A program made the translations under genes and the position numbers. Of a DNA stretch of 64,000 bases, positions 24,353-33,881 are shown in pieces (the stretch's first letter is position 1; each line of letters opens with the position of its first letter). The notes under the pieces were generated by a model that ran no database searches, was not told where the DNA came from, and was given only the letters and a program-made list of their open reading frames with translations. The DNA is from Paenibacillus sp. FSL K6-1330. Lineage in GTDB: Bacteria; Bacillota; Bacilli; Paenibacillales; Paenibacillaceae. The stretch spans positions 7,295,501 to 7,359,500 of the forward strand of contig NZ_CP150269.1 of assembly GCF_037976825.1 (NCBI RefSeq), read 5' to 3'.

Positions 24353-26026
24353 TCAGTCTATGCCCGCTGCCTTTAGCAGACGAAGCAGCAGCTCCTTGCG
24401 CGGTTCCTGCGCCTTGCGAGCCAATGCAGCCAGCTTCTCCAACTTGCCCCAGATCGGGTACAGTACCCGCTCAGCCTCATCATCCGACAGAGTCTCTATT
24501 TGCTGCATTAATAGCAACAGCTTGTCTTCGCTTTCCAGCTCCGACTGAATCTTCAGCTTTAGCGAATCGTGGGATCGCAGCAGGCAGACGATCAAGGTAG
24601 GAATCGAGCGTTCCGTTATGCCATAGGTTTCGGCAAAAACGGCTGTGAACTTGTCATGCACCAGTTGATGCTCATCATCCACAAGGTCCATGTAAGCTTC
24701 AACAAGCGGAAAATAACGCTCGGACGAAAGCCCCAGCCCGAACACAGCATAACTGCCCGGCATGACGCTTTTTTCGTCCTCCGTATCTTCATACCATTCA
24801 AATTCTACCATCGCCTCACGAGCATATTCCTCCAATAACGGATGCAGCTCGGAATAAGCCAGCGCATTCGCAAACAAACGGTGCGTGTCTGATTTGGCTA
24901 GCCCCTTGATGGGCAAATACTCTCTTACACTGGATTTTAACTTGATTTTGTAGCTTTTTGGGAAGCCCTTTCGAAGCAGGGAGAGAATAAACGAAATCGC
25001 CCGCTCATACGCCCCGGCTTCTTCCTTGCGAATCGTGATGGTGAAGAGGGAAAAAACATCGTTAGCCTTGCATTCAACCAACTCATGGCGCATATTCACT
25101 TCATCGTGCGAGAAGCTGTCGCTGCCCTCCTTCAACATACGTGAGGCTTTGCCACTGCCAAGCTGCTCCGCCAGCTCCAGGAAAGTCTGCCCCCTAGATT
25201 TGCTGTAGTTCGGCTCATAACGAATAATCATTACGGCGCCGTATAACAGAAGGTCAATAGGTTGATTCGGCTCATCCTTATTCTCAAGAACAGCATCCGG
25301 CTTGAGCACATATTCGTTGGACCTGTATTCGGAACGGGTGACGTCATAGTAACGTGGCAGGAATACATCCTCGGCCCAGTCCGTCAAAGCCCTAATAATA
25401 TCTCTTCGATGCTCCGCGAGAGCCTGGGCCCGTTCTTTATTCAACTCCTGAATCCGGTCAAATAAAGCGATCGTCTTTGCAGCTTCCGGTTCGGGGAACA
25501 AATACGGATCCAGCAGATGACGCGCCAAAAAGAAGGTTTCCAGCGGCTTTGTCGGGTAAGAGCCCTTCTCCAGTTTTTTCTCGATATAGGACTGAATTCG
25601 CTCCAAAAGCTGTCGCTTTTTCGCTTCATATACCGTTTCCAGCACCGTTAATTCCACAAGCCCGTCTGTCGTCGCGAAGGTTCCTTGAAAGGTAAACTGG
25701 TAATTGATCAGCGGCGACGTTTCCAACTTGTCCAGCCTCTCCCGTACGATTTCCACCAGCAGGGGCTGAACCTCATGCAATATCTGCTCCCGTGTAAAGG
25801 GCGAAACTTTCATCGACTTTTTGCCAGCGGCGCTCCCCATAGATTTCGAACTGTCAACCCCAGTCCTCCCCGGCCGATAATCCAGCATGACAAAGTCAAA
25901 GATCCCTACTTGCAGCGTGGTGCGTAAGACCACTTCCTCTACGTTCGTTCGATTCTCCTGTTCGTCAAACCATTTATGAATGGCCGTTTTCATCTCTTCC
26001 AAGGCTTCTTTTTGCAATTCGTTCAT
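24353..26026 (-). CDS. Large uncharacterised protein, possibly DUF6138 family
   Basis: 557 aa, soluble, highly charged and mostly helical. It has an N-terminal EALEEMKTAIHKWFDEQENR helix, a middle beta-rich part (LLLYGAVMIIRYEPNYSKSR) and C-terminal helical repeats rich in Leu/Glu. No catalytic motif stands out. Length and the opening resemble the DUF6138 proteins of Bacillus and Paenibacillus, a call made from memory and not from a search. AAAGGTGAGA precedes the ATG. The small acidic gene downstream may belong with it. Confidence 0.7.
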   Translation of the reverse strand: MNELQKEALEEMKTAIHKWFDEQENRTNVEEVVLRTTLQVGIFDFVMLDYRPGRTGVDSSKSMGSAAGKKSMKVSPFTREQILHEVQPLLVEIVRERLDKLETSPLINYQFTFQGTFATTDGLVELTVLETVYEAKKRQLLERIQSYIEKKLEKGSYPTKPLETFFLARHLLDPYLFPEPEAAKTIALFDRIQELNKERAQALAEHRRDIIRALTDWAEDVFLPRYYDVTRSEYRSNEYVLKPDAVLENKDEPNQPIDLLLYGAVMIIRYEPNYSKSRGQTFLELAEQLGSGKASRMLKEGSDSFSHDEVNMRHELVECKANDVFSLFTITIRKEEAGAYERAISFILSLLRKGFPKSYKIKLKSSVREYLPIKGLAKSDTHRLFANALAYSELHPLLEEYAREAMVEFEWYEDTEDEKSVMPGSYAVFGLGLSSERYFPLVEAYMDLVDDEHQLVHDKFTAVFAETYGITERSIPTLIVCLLRSHDSLKLKIQSELESEDKLLLLMQQIETLSDDEAERVLYPIWGKLEKLAALARKAQEPRKELLLRLLKAAGID

Positions 26027-26225
26027 TGTCTCTCACCTTTCCACATATTCCATCTTTTCTCAACATTATCATACTATGAAAATGGAAATCCTTGTTGAAA
26101 CTATATACCTTTTCTGGAGACCAGCTAAGCTTAATAATAAAACGAACAAGCTCTCCAATAGATCGGAAGTATGCACATTGCTATAGAAATGAATTAAATA
26201 TGTAGTCACCCAGATAAATACTTTT

Positions 26226-26336
26226 GAAATCGAAAAGCTTTATTGACCAAAATAAATCACTTGCGGACATAAATGAAAATGAGCCCGGTATAACTACCAG
26301 ACTCATTTCATTAAACTGCCCAATACCTGGGATTCC
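26226..26336 (+). repeat. Dispersed repeat R1, copy 2; serves as terminator of the giant gene
   Basis: Second copy of the ~110-bp repeat at 23287. On the minus strand AAATGAGTCTGGTA pairs with TACCGGGCTCATTT across a 4-nt loop and is followed by TTCATTT, making a terminator about 40-60 bp after the 2026-aa gene. Confidence 0.82.
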
Positions 26337-26351
26337 TTTAACCGGGATCTT

Positions 26352-29300
26352 TTATTTACCTTTGCCGGCATAATAAATGTCGTGCCGTTCAAGCGGTCTC
26401 ATAGCTTTCTCCGCCATGAAGGCAGGAGGGTGCGGCATCCGGTTCGCTATCCACCACTCCCCCGTTCCGACTAAGACCGAAGAAGTGAACGGGAGCGTGG
26501 CTTCCGCATCCATGCCTTGGTTGACCCCCTCCATATCGACCTGCTTCGGAGTCAAGATTGTTAGCTCATAGGATGAAGTCAAGCCATCATACTCTGCCGT
26601 GATGAGTACGGTTCCTTCCGACTTCGCCGTGACTACACCGCTAGCGCTGATCTCCGCTTTACTTGGATCACTGCTTGTATAGGTGACGTTTATCTCTACC
26701 TTTTCACGGCTTCCATCACTGTATACTGCAGTAGTCACCGTTTGATCACTTTCTCCAACGGCCAGGGTAATCAGGCCCTCGAGCTCAAGTCCAATCAGGC
26801 TAACTGGCTCTTCTTCGTTGCCTTCTGATACCGATTGTAAAACAGGTCGTTTACCAATACCGTCCCATCTCCAAATCGCGTTAAAGTCCCACCCTAACCT
26901 GTCTGTATAGGTGGATGGAGTCTCTATTTCAGTTTCAGATAGGCCTAATCCTTTAAGGGTTGTTAATGCTCCCTCAGCGACACCTTCTTTATCAACAATC
27001 AAGCCGTCAAATGCATAATTATTTTCGAGCGTGGCGGTGTGCCCCGCAAGAACTCGTCCCATCACCCGGTTCGCCATCGTTGGCGCCGTAACCGAAGGGC
27101 CCAGGGCAATGACATTTCTGACGACCGTATCATTGTATCCGTATCCAGTCACTCCGCCCGCATTGCTCGTCATCGCCCGAACGGTTCCAGACGCATACAC
27201 GTTTTCTGTTAGGCTGCCCGAGTTCGTAATTCCGATTAGGCCGCCGGCCTGACTTACCTGAGCGGTTACATCCGCGGTAGAATAGCTGTTTCTGACAATA
27301 CCATTGGAATAGCCTACTAGACCGCCAACTGTGCTGGAGCCTGTAATTGAGCCTGTTGAAAGACTATTCTCTACCTCGCCATTGTTCGTGTTGACGAGTA
27401 TGCCTATTCTGCTCCCGCCAGTGACGCTGGCATTGATCATGGCTATATTTTTAATCACTCCGGCATTTAGATGGAATAAGCCGCCGCTCGAAGAATTAAA
27501 GTTAACTATTTTCTTCCCGCCGCCATCCAGTACACCGGTGAACGAAACTTCTTTAAAAAGTGACTCAGCCGGTTGTCCGGCGTAATCCAAATCATTGTCC
27601 AAAATATACTTTTCTGCCGGGAAGTTTTCCATAACGTTCAAATCAGCAATGAATTTGATTTTGTAATAACCTGCTTCGTTCCTTTCCAAAGGCACGACAG
27701 GCTCGCTTGCCTCTTCAGGATTACTGTTCAATACCGGACGCTTTAAAGCATCATTCCACATCCAAACCGATTCAAAATCCCATTTCAATATATTGATATA
27801 CGTATTGGAATCTTCAACCTGTTGCTGGGATAGCCCTAAGCCTTTTCTGTTGTCAGCAGCGGCAATACTTTCACCTTCTACATCCACAATCATGCCATCA
27901 AACGCATAATTATTCTCAAGCGTTGCGGTATGCCCGGCAAGAACTCGCCCCACCACACGGTTTGCCATCGTCGGCGTCACGACGGAAGGACCGAGAGCAA
28001 TAACGTTTTTAACAACCGTCTCATTATAGGCGTAGCCAGTCACTCCGCCTGCATTACTTCTAAGCGCCTGAACAGCTCCAGATGCATACACGTTTTCCGT
28101 TAAACTGCCTGCGTTTGTAATTCCGATCAGGCCGCCAGCTTGGTTCAGCTGGGCCGTTACATCTGCAGTAGAATAGCTGTTTCTCACGATGCCATTGGAA
28201 TAGCCCGCTAGACCGCCCACCGTGCTGGAGCCTTCGATTGTGCCCGTTACATAACTATTCTCTACCGTTCCGTTGTTCGTGTTAACGAGTATGCCTATAT
28301 TACTCCCGCCAGTGACACTTGCATCTACCACAGCTATGTTTTTAATCGTTCCGCCATTAAGGTGGAATAAGCCGCCGTTTTCTGATTTTAAATTGGCTAA
28401 GGATTTATTATTTCCATCCAATATGCCAAGGAAAGGCGTCCCCTTAAATAAAGGATCAAAAAGCTGCCCTTCAAAATCAAGATCGTTTTCCAATATATAA
28501 TTTTCATTTGGAAATTCTGAAATGGTCTTTAATTCGCTAATCGAACGGATGATGTAGTACCCATCTTCGTTCTGATCAAGCTTCGGCTTTTGAATATGAT
28601 CTTCGTCAATTTGCTCCAAATTACTTTGCAGTAATGAACGTTTGGCATCTTCATTCCAGATCCAGATCGAATCAAAATCCCAACCGAGGGTTTCTGTGAA
28701 AAATGATGACTTCGTAAATGTTTCGGTACTGACCCCCTGTCCTTTCTCATTGTTCGGATCATTCACTGTAACATTCTCACTGCTAACAAACATATTTTCA
28801 TCGGCGTAATTATTGACTAAAGTTGCCGTCTCGCCAGCTAAAACTCTGCCGACAATTCGATTTGATGCAGTACCTGTAACAACGGATGGATTTAATGCCA
28901 TACTATTTCGAATGACCGTATTGTTATATCCGTATCCGCTGATGCCGCCAGCATTTGATTCTTCTGCTATTACGGCTCCCATGGCATAGACCTGTTCTGT
29001 TATACTCCCCCGATTCGTAATCCCGATCATGCCGCCGGCTTGCTTGCCTCGTGCATGGACCCGAGCTGTTGAATAACTGTTTCTAACGATACCGTTCGAG
29101 TAGCCCACAAGACCGCCAACGGTAGAATTGCCTCGAATAGATCCGGTACTGTAGGCATATTCCACGATCCCATCATTCTGATCAACCAGGATCCCAACAT
29201 TACTTCGGCGCACATCAATTTCAGCATGGATTATTCCTACATTCCGAATCGTCCCTTCATTAATGGCAAAGAGTCCCGCTCCGCCCGAGGAGACAATAAC

Positions 29301-32300
29301 ACCTGTAATCGTATGCCCTTGCCCATCGAACGTACCCGTAAATGGAGTGTCATTCGCGCCAATGGCTTCAAAATACATGCCATTACCATCAATATCCTGG
29401 GTTAAAATAAAATGTTTATCCGGGAACTCATGCATTTTATAGAGTCCACTGGCACTTTTGATTTGATATGGGTTGCCTTCCGAACCATCGCCCAGCATTC
29501 CTTCTTTAGCTATTAACGGGTCCGTTAACGGCTCTTGATCGATTGGATTATTAACCACTCTTACGATGATCGTATGTTCATCGCCAAATGAAAGAGGGTT
29601 ATCAAATAAGATGATCTGTTCACGTCCGAGATGTTCTAGTGTTGCTTCTTGAATCACCGTTTCCAACAGCTGTTCACCTGTATGATCACGCTTTTCCCCG
29701 ATAACGGTGACACGTTCAAGCGAGCTCGGGTAATTCAAAACCCCAACGCCCTTCAAGACGTTATTTTCTACAATTGCGCTCGTTAAGCTCATATAATTTT
29801 CAGGTTGGTTAATCGTAAATGAATCCATTTCAACTCCGTCGCTGTTGTAAGCTTTCAACGTGAGAGATTGATCGTTTGATTCTAAAATAACACCCGTCTG
29901 CTTATTTTCATCATACACGATATGATCCCAGTCAAATGATTTGTTATCAAAGAACGTTGGACCTGATGACCCAACTGTCACAAAAGTTGTTCCTAAATTC
30001 ATCGCTTCTTCCGATATATCTTTTACACCGTTTCGTATGGTTGCCCGTTTATACACATGATCATGACCGCCAATATACATACTAACGCCAAGCCGTTCAA
30101 ATGCTTGAGACAATTTCACTCTCATCATGTCCATACCGGTCTCATCGCCAGATTGACCGCCATAATAAGGATAATGCCCCATCACGATTTTCCACTTCTT
30201 GTCGGTCGCCCGCATATCTTTCTCCAGCCATGACAGCTGCTTGTCGAAATCCAGCACAGAATTCAGAACAGCAATGTGCATATCGCCATAATCAAACGAA
30301 TAATTCGTTTCCCGGTAACTGCCTTCACCGTTCTTCGGCAGGTTGAAAAACCCGGAGAACGGCCCGATTTTCCGCTCCGTCGCACGTTCACGGTCCCCGA
30401 CAATGTGAGCAGAAACGAGACCCATATCATTGTTGTAAATGTTGCTAAACACATCATCCCATGCATACATATTGCCGCCGTTCTCGACCAAGTCTCCGAC
30501 TTGAATCACAGTCTGTCCGTTTGAATTTTTCTCCTGCAGAACATCCAGCATATTTTTAAACAGTCGGAAACTTTCCGGATTTCGATCTGGAACTTCAAGA
30601 TCCCCCATCACATACAATACGGCTTCCTCTGAAGCTGGCGCGGTCCTAAAGCTATAACTGCCGCTCCAAGGTCCAGTCGGTGACATTCCATACCGATAGT
30701 CATACTTAGCCCCTAAGTCGAGATCTGTTAAATTCGCTTCATGAGCTGCAAGCACCCGATAATTACTCTTCGCAAACGTATCACCATAGGCGACTTGAAA
30801 ATAAGAGACTTCCGCCTGTACCACTTCAGCATGGTCCCACGTCGTCTCGGACTCCGGTTTATATTGAACATACGACGTTTCTAACGCCTTATCCGTCACC
30901 AAATTTATTCCTACTTCACGTTCATTCCCACCTACATTAACAATGGGTTGAAATTCATTTAAAATTTTATCCGCATCTAGCTTTTGTTGATCAACAAGTA
31001 ATCGAATAAGTTCAACACGCGTATTTCCTTGAGAGTCGGTTGCTACATACTTAATGAAATGTTCTCCATACATGTCGACCTTGAAATGCTGATTTGCTAC
31101 GGCTACTTCTCCTTTATCATTTAAAACGATGGCTTCCACCGATAAAGATTGACCGCGATTATCCGTCGCCGAAGCGCCCAGCACCTCCACTTGATCCCCA
31201 AGCTTAATCGTGTCCGGATATTGTCCATGTACCGTAATTTCAGGCGCGTGCACCGTGCCCCTCGTTTCATCACCAATCCAAATTGGAGCACTTATAGCTT
31301 CTTCACCGTCTGCTTGGAATGCTCTAACGAGGAAATAATCCCCATCTTTTGTTGCTAAGGTTACTTCCTTTTCAAATTGATTACTGGCAATACTGCGATA
31401 CTCCTTGAGAATTTCACCGCTGTTTTTGTAAATAACAACTTTATCCAAATCATCGTTAGCATCAGGATCATTTATCCGTACTTTAAGTTCAATTTCTTTT
31501 GTTTTGGCTGGAAGGATCGCCCCCATCATCTGACCTTTTGCTGAAACCGCCATTTCTAAGTTACGATCAAATGATACATAGGTGCGGTGGTTTCGCATCG
31601 CCTCGTAAAGACCTTCTCTTGTTAGATTATCCCCCCACATACCGGTCACATGGGGCTGGACCATTCCCCAATTTCCTTTGTGCTCGTCTCCGCCAAACAC
31701 AGGTGAAACATGCCAGCCTTGATCTAACGCCTTGGTATAGATTGCAAAATCATTGGAGGATTTGTATTCCATCAGATTAAGGTTTCTGTCAACATCCCGG
31801 TTATAATGTTTAAATTCATTGAAACTCCAATTTCCTGACGAGCGTGGATGATTAAATTGAGCAATCGCATTGGGATCTTGGGCAAGTCTTGCGTAAAAGG
31901 TTGGCAAATCATATTTTATGTCGCTCCAGCCCCAAGTGCCATCCGCACCTACTCCATGTGTTCTTGCAAACCATGGGGCATTAAATAAGTTGATATGGCC
32001 CGCTTCATCATACCAAGTCACTTCCGTACCAGGCAGCGTAATAAATTCGTGATCACGATTGTGAGCATCTGATTGCTCATGCAGCAACTTGTATTCTTCT
32101 GAATAAGAGTCTTGAACATCCGTAATAAAATCACTGCCCGTACTGATGTCATAAGTCACGTCGTGTTCAGTCACTGCATAAAAATCAAAGTCTGTATTAG
32201 CTTTCACAAAATTGTAAGCATCATTAGGCAACAATATACCATCACTGAGAGATGTGTGGGTATGCATGTGACCTTTGAACAGTGAAGCTCCTAAGTACTT

Positions 32301-32432
32301 AGCTCTATCTTTTTTAGAAACACCATCTTCTAAAGACGCCGCGAATACATTAATGCCGTAACAAAGACTAACAACCCCCACAATGAAACAAGCCATCACA
32401 ATAAAAGGCAGACTTCTTCTTTGGGACTTCAA
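26352..32432 (-). CDS. Giant secreted protein: PHP phosphoesterase, calcineurin-like phosphoesterase, GLUG repeats, Big_2
   Basis: 2026 aa from TTG 32432 (GGAGAGG seven bases upstream). Order: signal peptide (LPFIVMACFIVGVVSLCYG); a PHP domain at about 50-330 (HMHTHTSLSDG, TEHDVT, FNHP, GGDEHKG); an FN3-like domain near 500-610; a calcineurin-like metallophosphoesterase at about 620-880 (MGDLEVPD, VGDLVENGG, GHYPYYGG, GGHDHVYKR); three ~290-aa GLUG modules at about 1000-1870 (GGLVGYSNGIVRNSYSTA); and a Big_2 immunoglobulin-like domain near 1890-1970. No S-layer or sortase anchor is visible, so it may be released or its end may have been lost. It likely degrades extracellular phosphoesters, but the fusion is unusual. 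Terminated by repeat R1. Confidence 0.88.
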   Translation of the reverse strand: MKSQRRSLPFIVMACFIVGVVSLCYGINVFAASLEDGVSKKDRAKYLGASLFKGHMHTHTSLSDGILLPNDAYNFVKANTDFDFYAVTEHDVTYDISTGSDFITDVQDSYSEEYKLLHEQSDAHNRDHEFITLPGTEVTWYDEAGHINLFNAPWFARTHGVGADGTWGWSDIKYDLPTFYARLAQDPNAIAQFNHPRSSGNWSFNEFKHYNRDVDRNLNLMEYKSSNDFAIYTKALDQGWHVSPVFGGDEHKGNWGMVQPHVTGMWGDNLTREGLYEAMRNHRTYVSFDRNLEMAVSAKGQMMGAILPAKTKEIELKVRINDPDANDDLDKVVIYKNSGEILKEYRSIASNQFEKEVTLATKDGDYFLVRAFQADGEEAISAPIWIGDETRGTVHAPEITVHGQYPDTIKLGDQVEVLGASATDNRGQSLSVEAIVLNDKGEVAVANQHFKVDMYGEHFIKYVATDSQGNTRVELIRLLVDQQKLDADKILNEFQPIVNVGGNEREVGINLVTDKALETSYVQYKPESETTWDHAEVVQAEVSYFQVAYGDTFAKSNYRVLAAHEANLTDLDLGAKYDYRYGMSPTGPWSGSYSFRTAPASEEAVLYVMGDLEVPDRNPESFRLFKNMLDVLQEKNSNGQTVIQVGDLVENGGNMYAWDDVFSNIYNNDMGLVSAHIVGDRERATERKIGPFSGFFNLPKNGEGSYRETNYSFDYGDMHIAVLNSVLDFDKQLSWLEKDMRATDKKWKIVMGHYPYYGGQSGDETGMDMMRVKLSQAFERLGVSMYIGGHDHVYKRATIRNGVKDISEEAMNLGTTFVTVGSSGPTFFDNKSFDWDHIVYDENKQTGVILESNDQSLTLKAYNSDGVEMDSFTINQPENYMSLTSAIVENNVLKGVGVLNYPSSLERVTVIGEKRDHTGEQLLETVIQEATLEHLGREQIILFDNPLSFGDEHTIIVRVVNNPIDQEPLTDPLIAKEGMLGDGSEGNPYQIKSASGLYKMHEFPDKHFILTQDIDGNGMYFEAIGANDTPFTGTFDGQGHTITGVIVSSGGAGLFAINEGTIRNVGIIHAEIDVRRSNVGILVDQNDGIVEYAYSTGSIRGNSTVGGLVGYSNGIVRNSYSTARVHARGKQAGGMIGITNRGSITEQVYAMGAVIAEESNAGGISGYGYNNTVIRNSMALNPSVVTGTASNRIVGRVLAGETATLVNNYADENMFVSSENVTVNDPNNEKGQGVSTETFTKSSFFTETLGWDFDSIWIWNEDAKRSLLQSNLEQIDEDHIQKPKLDQNEDGYYIIRSISELKTISEFPNENYILENDLDFEGQLFDPLFKGTPFLGILDGNNKSLANLKSENGGLFHLNGGTIKNIAVVDASVTGGSNIGILVNTNNGTVENSYVTGTIEGSSTVGGLAGYSNGIVRNSYSTADVTAQLNQAGGLIGITNAGSLTENVYASGAVQALRSNAGGVTGYAYNETVVKNVIALGPSVVTPTMANRVVGRVLAGHTATLENNYAFDGMIVDVEGESIAAADNRKGLGLSQQQVEDSNTYINILKWDFESVWMWNDALKRPVLNSNPEEASEPVVPLERNEAGYYKIKFIADLNVMENFPAEKYILDNDLDYAGQPAESLFKEVSFTGVLDGGGKKIVNFNSSSGGLFHLNAGVIKNIAMINASVTGGSRIGILVNTNNGEVENSLSTGSITGSSTVGGLVGYSNGIVRNSYSTADVTAQVSQAGGLIGITNSGSLTENVYASGTVRAMTSNAGGVTGYGYNDTVVRNVIALGPSVTAPTMANRVMGRVLAGHTATLENNYAFDGLIVDKEGVAEGALTTLKGLGLSETEIETPSTYTDRLGWDFNAIWRWDGIGKRPVLQSVSEGNEEEPVSLIGLELEGLITLAVGESDQTVTTAVYSDGSREKVEINVTYTSSDPSKAEISASGVVTAKSEGTVLITAEYDGLTSSYELTILTPKQVDMEGVNQGMDAEATLPFTSSVLVGTGEWWIANRMPHPPAFMAEKAMRPLERHDIYYAGKGK
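26830..29480 (-). repeat. Three tandem ~900-bp coding repeats (GLUG modules)
   Basis: Modules lie at about 28640-29480, 27740-28570 and 26830-27680. The second and third are clearly similar at DNA level (for example GCAAGAACTCG and CGGTTCGCCATCG stretches near 27050 and 27950), the first is more diverged. Recombination between them could change the length of the protein. Confidence 0.8.
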
Positions 32433-32544
32433 TTAAAATCCTCTCCTTTTTCGGCTTAAAATGATAATACAGGTATTAGAAAAACAAACAGCCCCTAAAC
32501 TAAAAAATGCGTCTGAAGGCTGTTCATATCATCTATCTTGTTCA

Positions 32545-33651
32545 TCACAGTCGCAACAATCGCTTTATGATAGGTGCAAGCGACTGTGCCATGCGCAAAA
32601 ATCCGAGGTCCGTTGGATGTGTTCCGTCAACCGTACAATCATTGACGAAATCATCGCCTAGCAGCTTAAAGCCGTCAACGAAATGGAGATTACGGTCTCC
32701 TTCTGTCCGCCTCTGTTCAACGTTCTCGATCTGAATCAGCCTGCGGCGATCATTAAGCTTCCTTCTCTCCGTATAGAACTGATCTTCGGCAGTGCTAATC
32801 CTTGAGACTACTAATATAGGAACTTCGGGATGCCGCTCTCTCAAAATTTGGATGAAGGCAGGCAGCGTTCGTGCGATGTTTCCGGCCTCGCCCGTATTCC
32901 CTTCATAATCAAGAATGAATAGCCCCGGATCATCGATTTCCGACATGATATGCGCGAGCTCCGGCTCGCCCTTTCCATTCCCCGAGAAGCCAAGATTTAC
33001 GAACTCCACCGGAATCATACGGCTGAGAATATTAGAATAAGCCATACCCGGCCGGGAGGCACATCCCCCTTGCGTAATCGAAGTTCCATATATAATGACG
33101 GGTCTACTGCTTGCATAGGCAGGTGCATCGCTTATGACAGCATCCTTATCTACACCGATCCACACCTCCTCTACCCCTTGGTAGAGCGGCATGTTTAAGG
33201 TGACGGCCACATCTTTTTTTGTATCCCACTGATAAAACTGTGATTCATATTCACTTTCCGTTGGCTTGAATTTAGCCGTGGTGATAAAGCTCTGCTCTCC
33301 CGGCTCTCCAAGATAGCAGTCAACCCCGCACTGCCCGGTAGGCGGCATATGATACATATTGGCCGGTCCGGCAAGACGCATCCTTATGACCAGCCTTGAG
33401 GAATTGGTGCGAAAGCGAATTTGCCCGCCTGCCGTACAATAAGCAAGCGTATCAACCGCGGGCGGCAAGACAGCCCCGGAAGCCAAAGGCAGGCGTCTGT
33501 AAATCCCATCCTGCGCAAGCCAAGGGAAGCCCGCGATGTGAAAGGGCGCTTCAAGCGGAGAATGCCATTTTAACTGTTCCCCATTTGTTGTCTCCGGGTA
33601 TATAGTTCCGCCCAGTTGATCTAAGTTTATCTCTTTCGATTGTACGGCCAT
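32545..33651 (-). CDS. SGNH/GDSL hydrolase with N-terminal jelly-roll domain
   Basis: 368 aa. Residues 1-175 form a beta-rich N-terminal domain found in a bacterial GDSL family; residues 180-365 are the SGNH domain with the nucleophile in IYGTSITQGGCASRPG, FVNLGFSGNGKGE, LDYEGN and the catalytic D-G-T-H-P motif near the end. Such enzymes remove acetyl groups or other esters from sugars. It has no signal peptide, so it acts inside the cell. It lies on the same strand downstream of the sugar ABC operon, separated from it by a MITE-like repeat, and may process oligosaccharides imported by that transporter. Confidence 0.88.
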   Translation of the reverse strand: MAVQSKEINLDQLGGTIYPETTNGEQLKWHSPLEAPFHIAGFPWLAQDGIYRRLPLASGAVLPPAVDTLAYCTAGGQIRFRTNSSRLVIRMRLAGPANMYHMPPTGQCGVDCYLGEPGEQSFITTAKFKPTESEYESQFYQWDTKKDVAVTLNMPLYQGVEEVWIGVDKDAVISDAPAYASSRPVIIYGTSITQGGCASRPGMAYSNILSRMIPVEFVNLGFSGNGKGEPELAHIMSEIDDPGLFILDYEGNTGEAGNIARTLPAFIQILRERHPEVPILVVSRISTAEDQFYTERRKLNDRRRLIQIENVEQRRTEGDRNLHFVDGFKLLGDDFVNDCTVDGTHPTDLGFLRMAQSLAPIIKRLLRL

Positions 33652-33686
33652 CTATATCTACTCCCTCACTATATTTACTAGAGGTT

Positions 33687-33853
33687 GTTCAAAAAGTCGC
33701 CTTTTGATCACGAAGTGAGCCAAGAAGTAACTCGGCATCGAATCTTGAATTCAGCCGGTCCTTCCGGTGCTCACGTACCCAAAACGTACGCTCCGCTCCT
33801 CACTCCCTATCTTCATCCAACCTTCTCGGTGCTGAAAATCCTACTTTTTGAAC
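33687..33853. mobile_element. MITE-like element, 167 bp
   Basis: Perfect 11-bp terminal inverted repeats GTTCAAAAAGT (33687-33697) and ACTTTTTGAAC (33843-33853) bound a non-coding segment. It contains stretches such as GATCACGAAGTGAG and CTTCTCGGTGCTGAAAATCC that I recall as part of a family repeated in Paenibacillus genomes. No clear target duplication. It sits between the HAD and SGNH genes and does not interrupt either. Confidence 0.7.
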
Positions 33854-33881
33854 TGGCACTATTACAATACCTTTGATGGGT

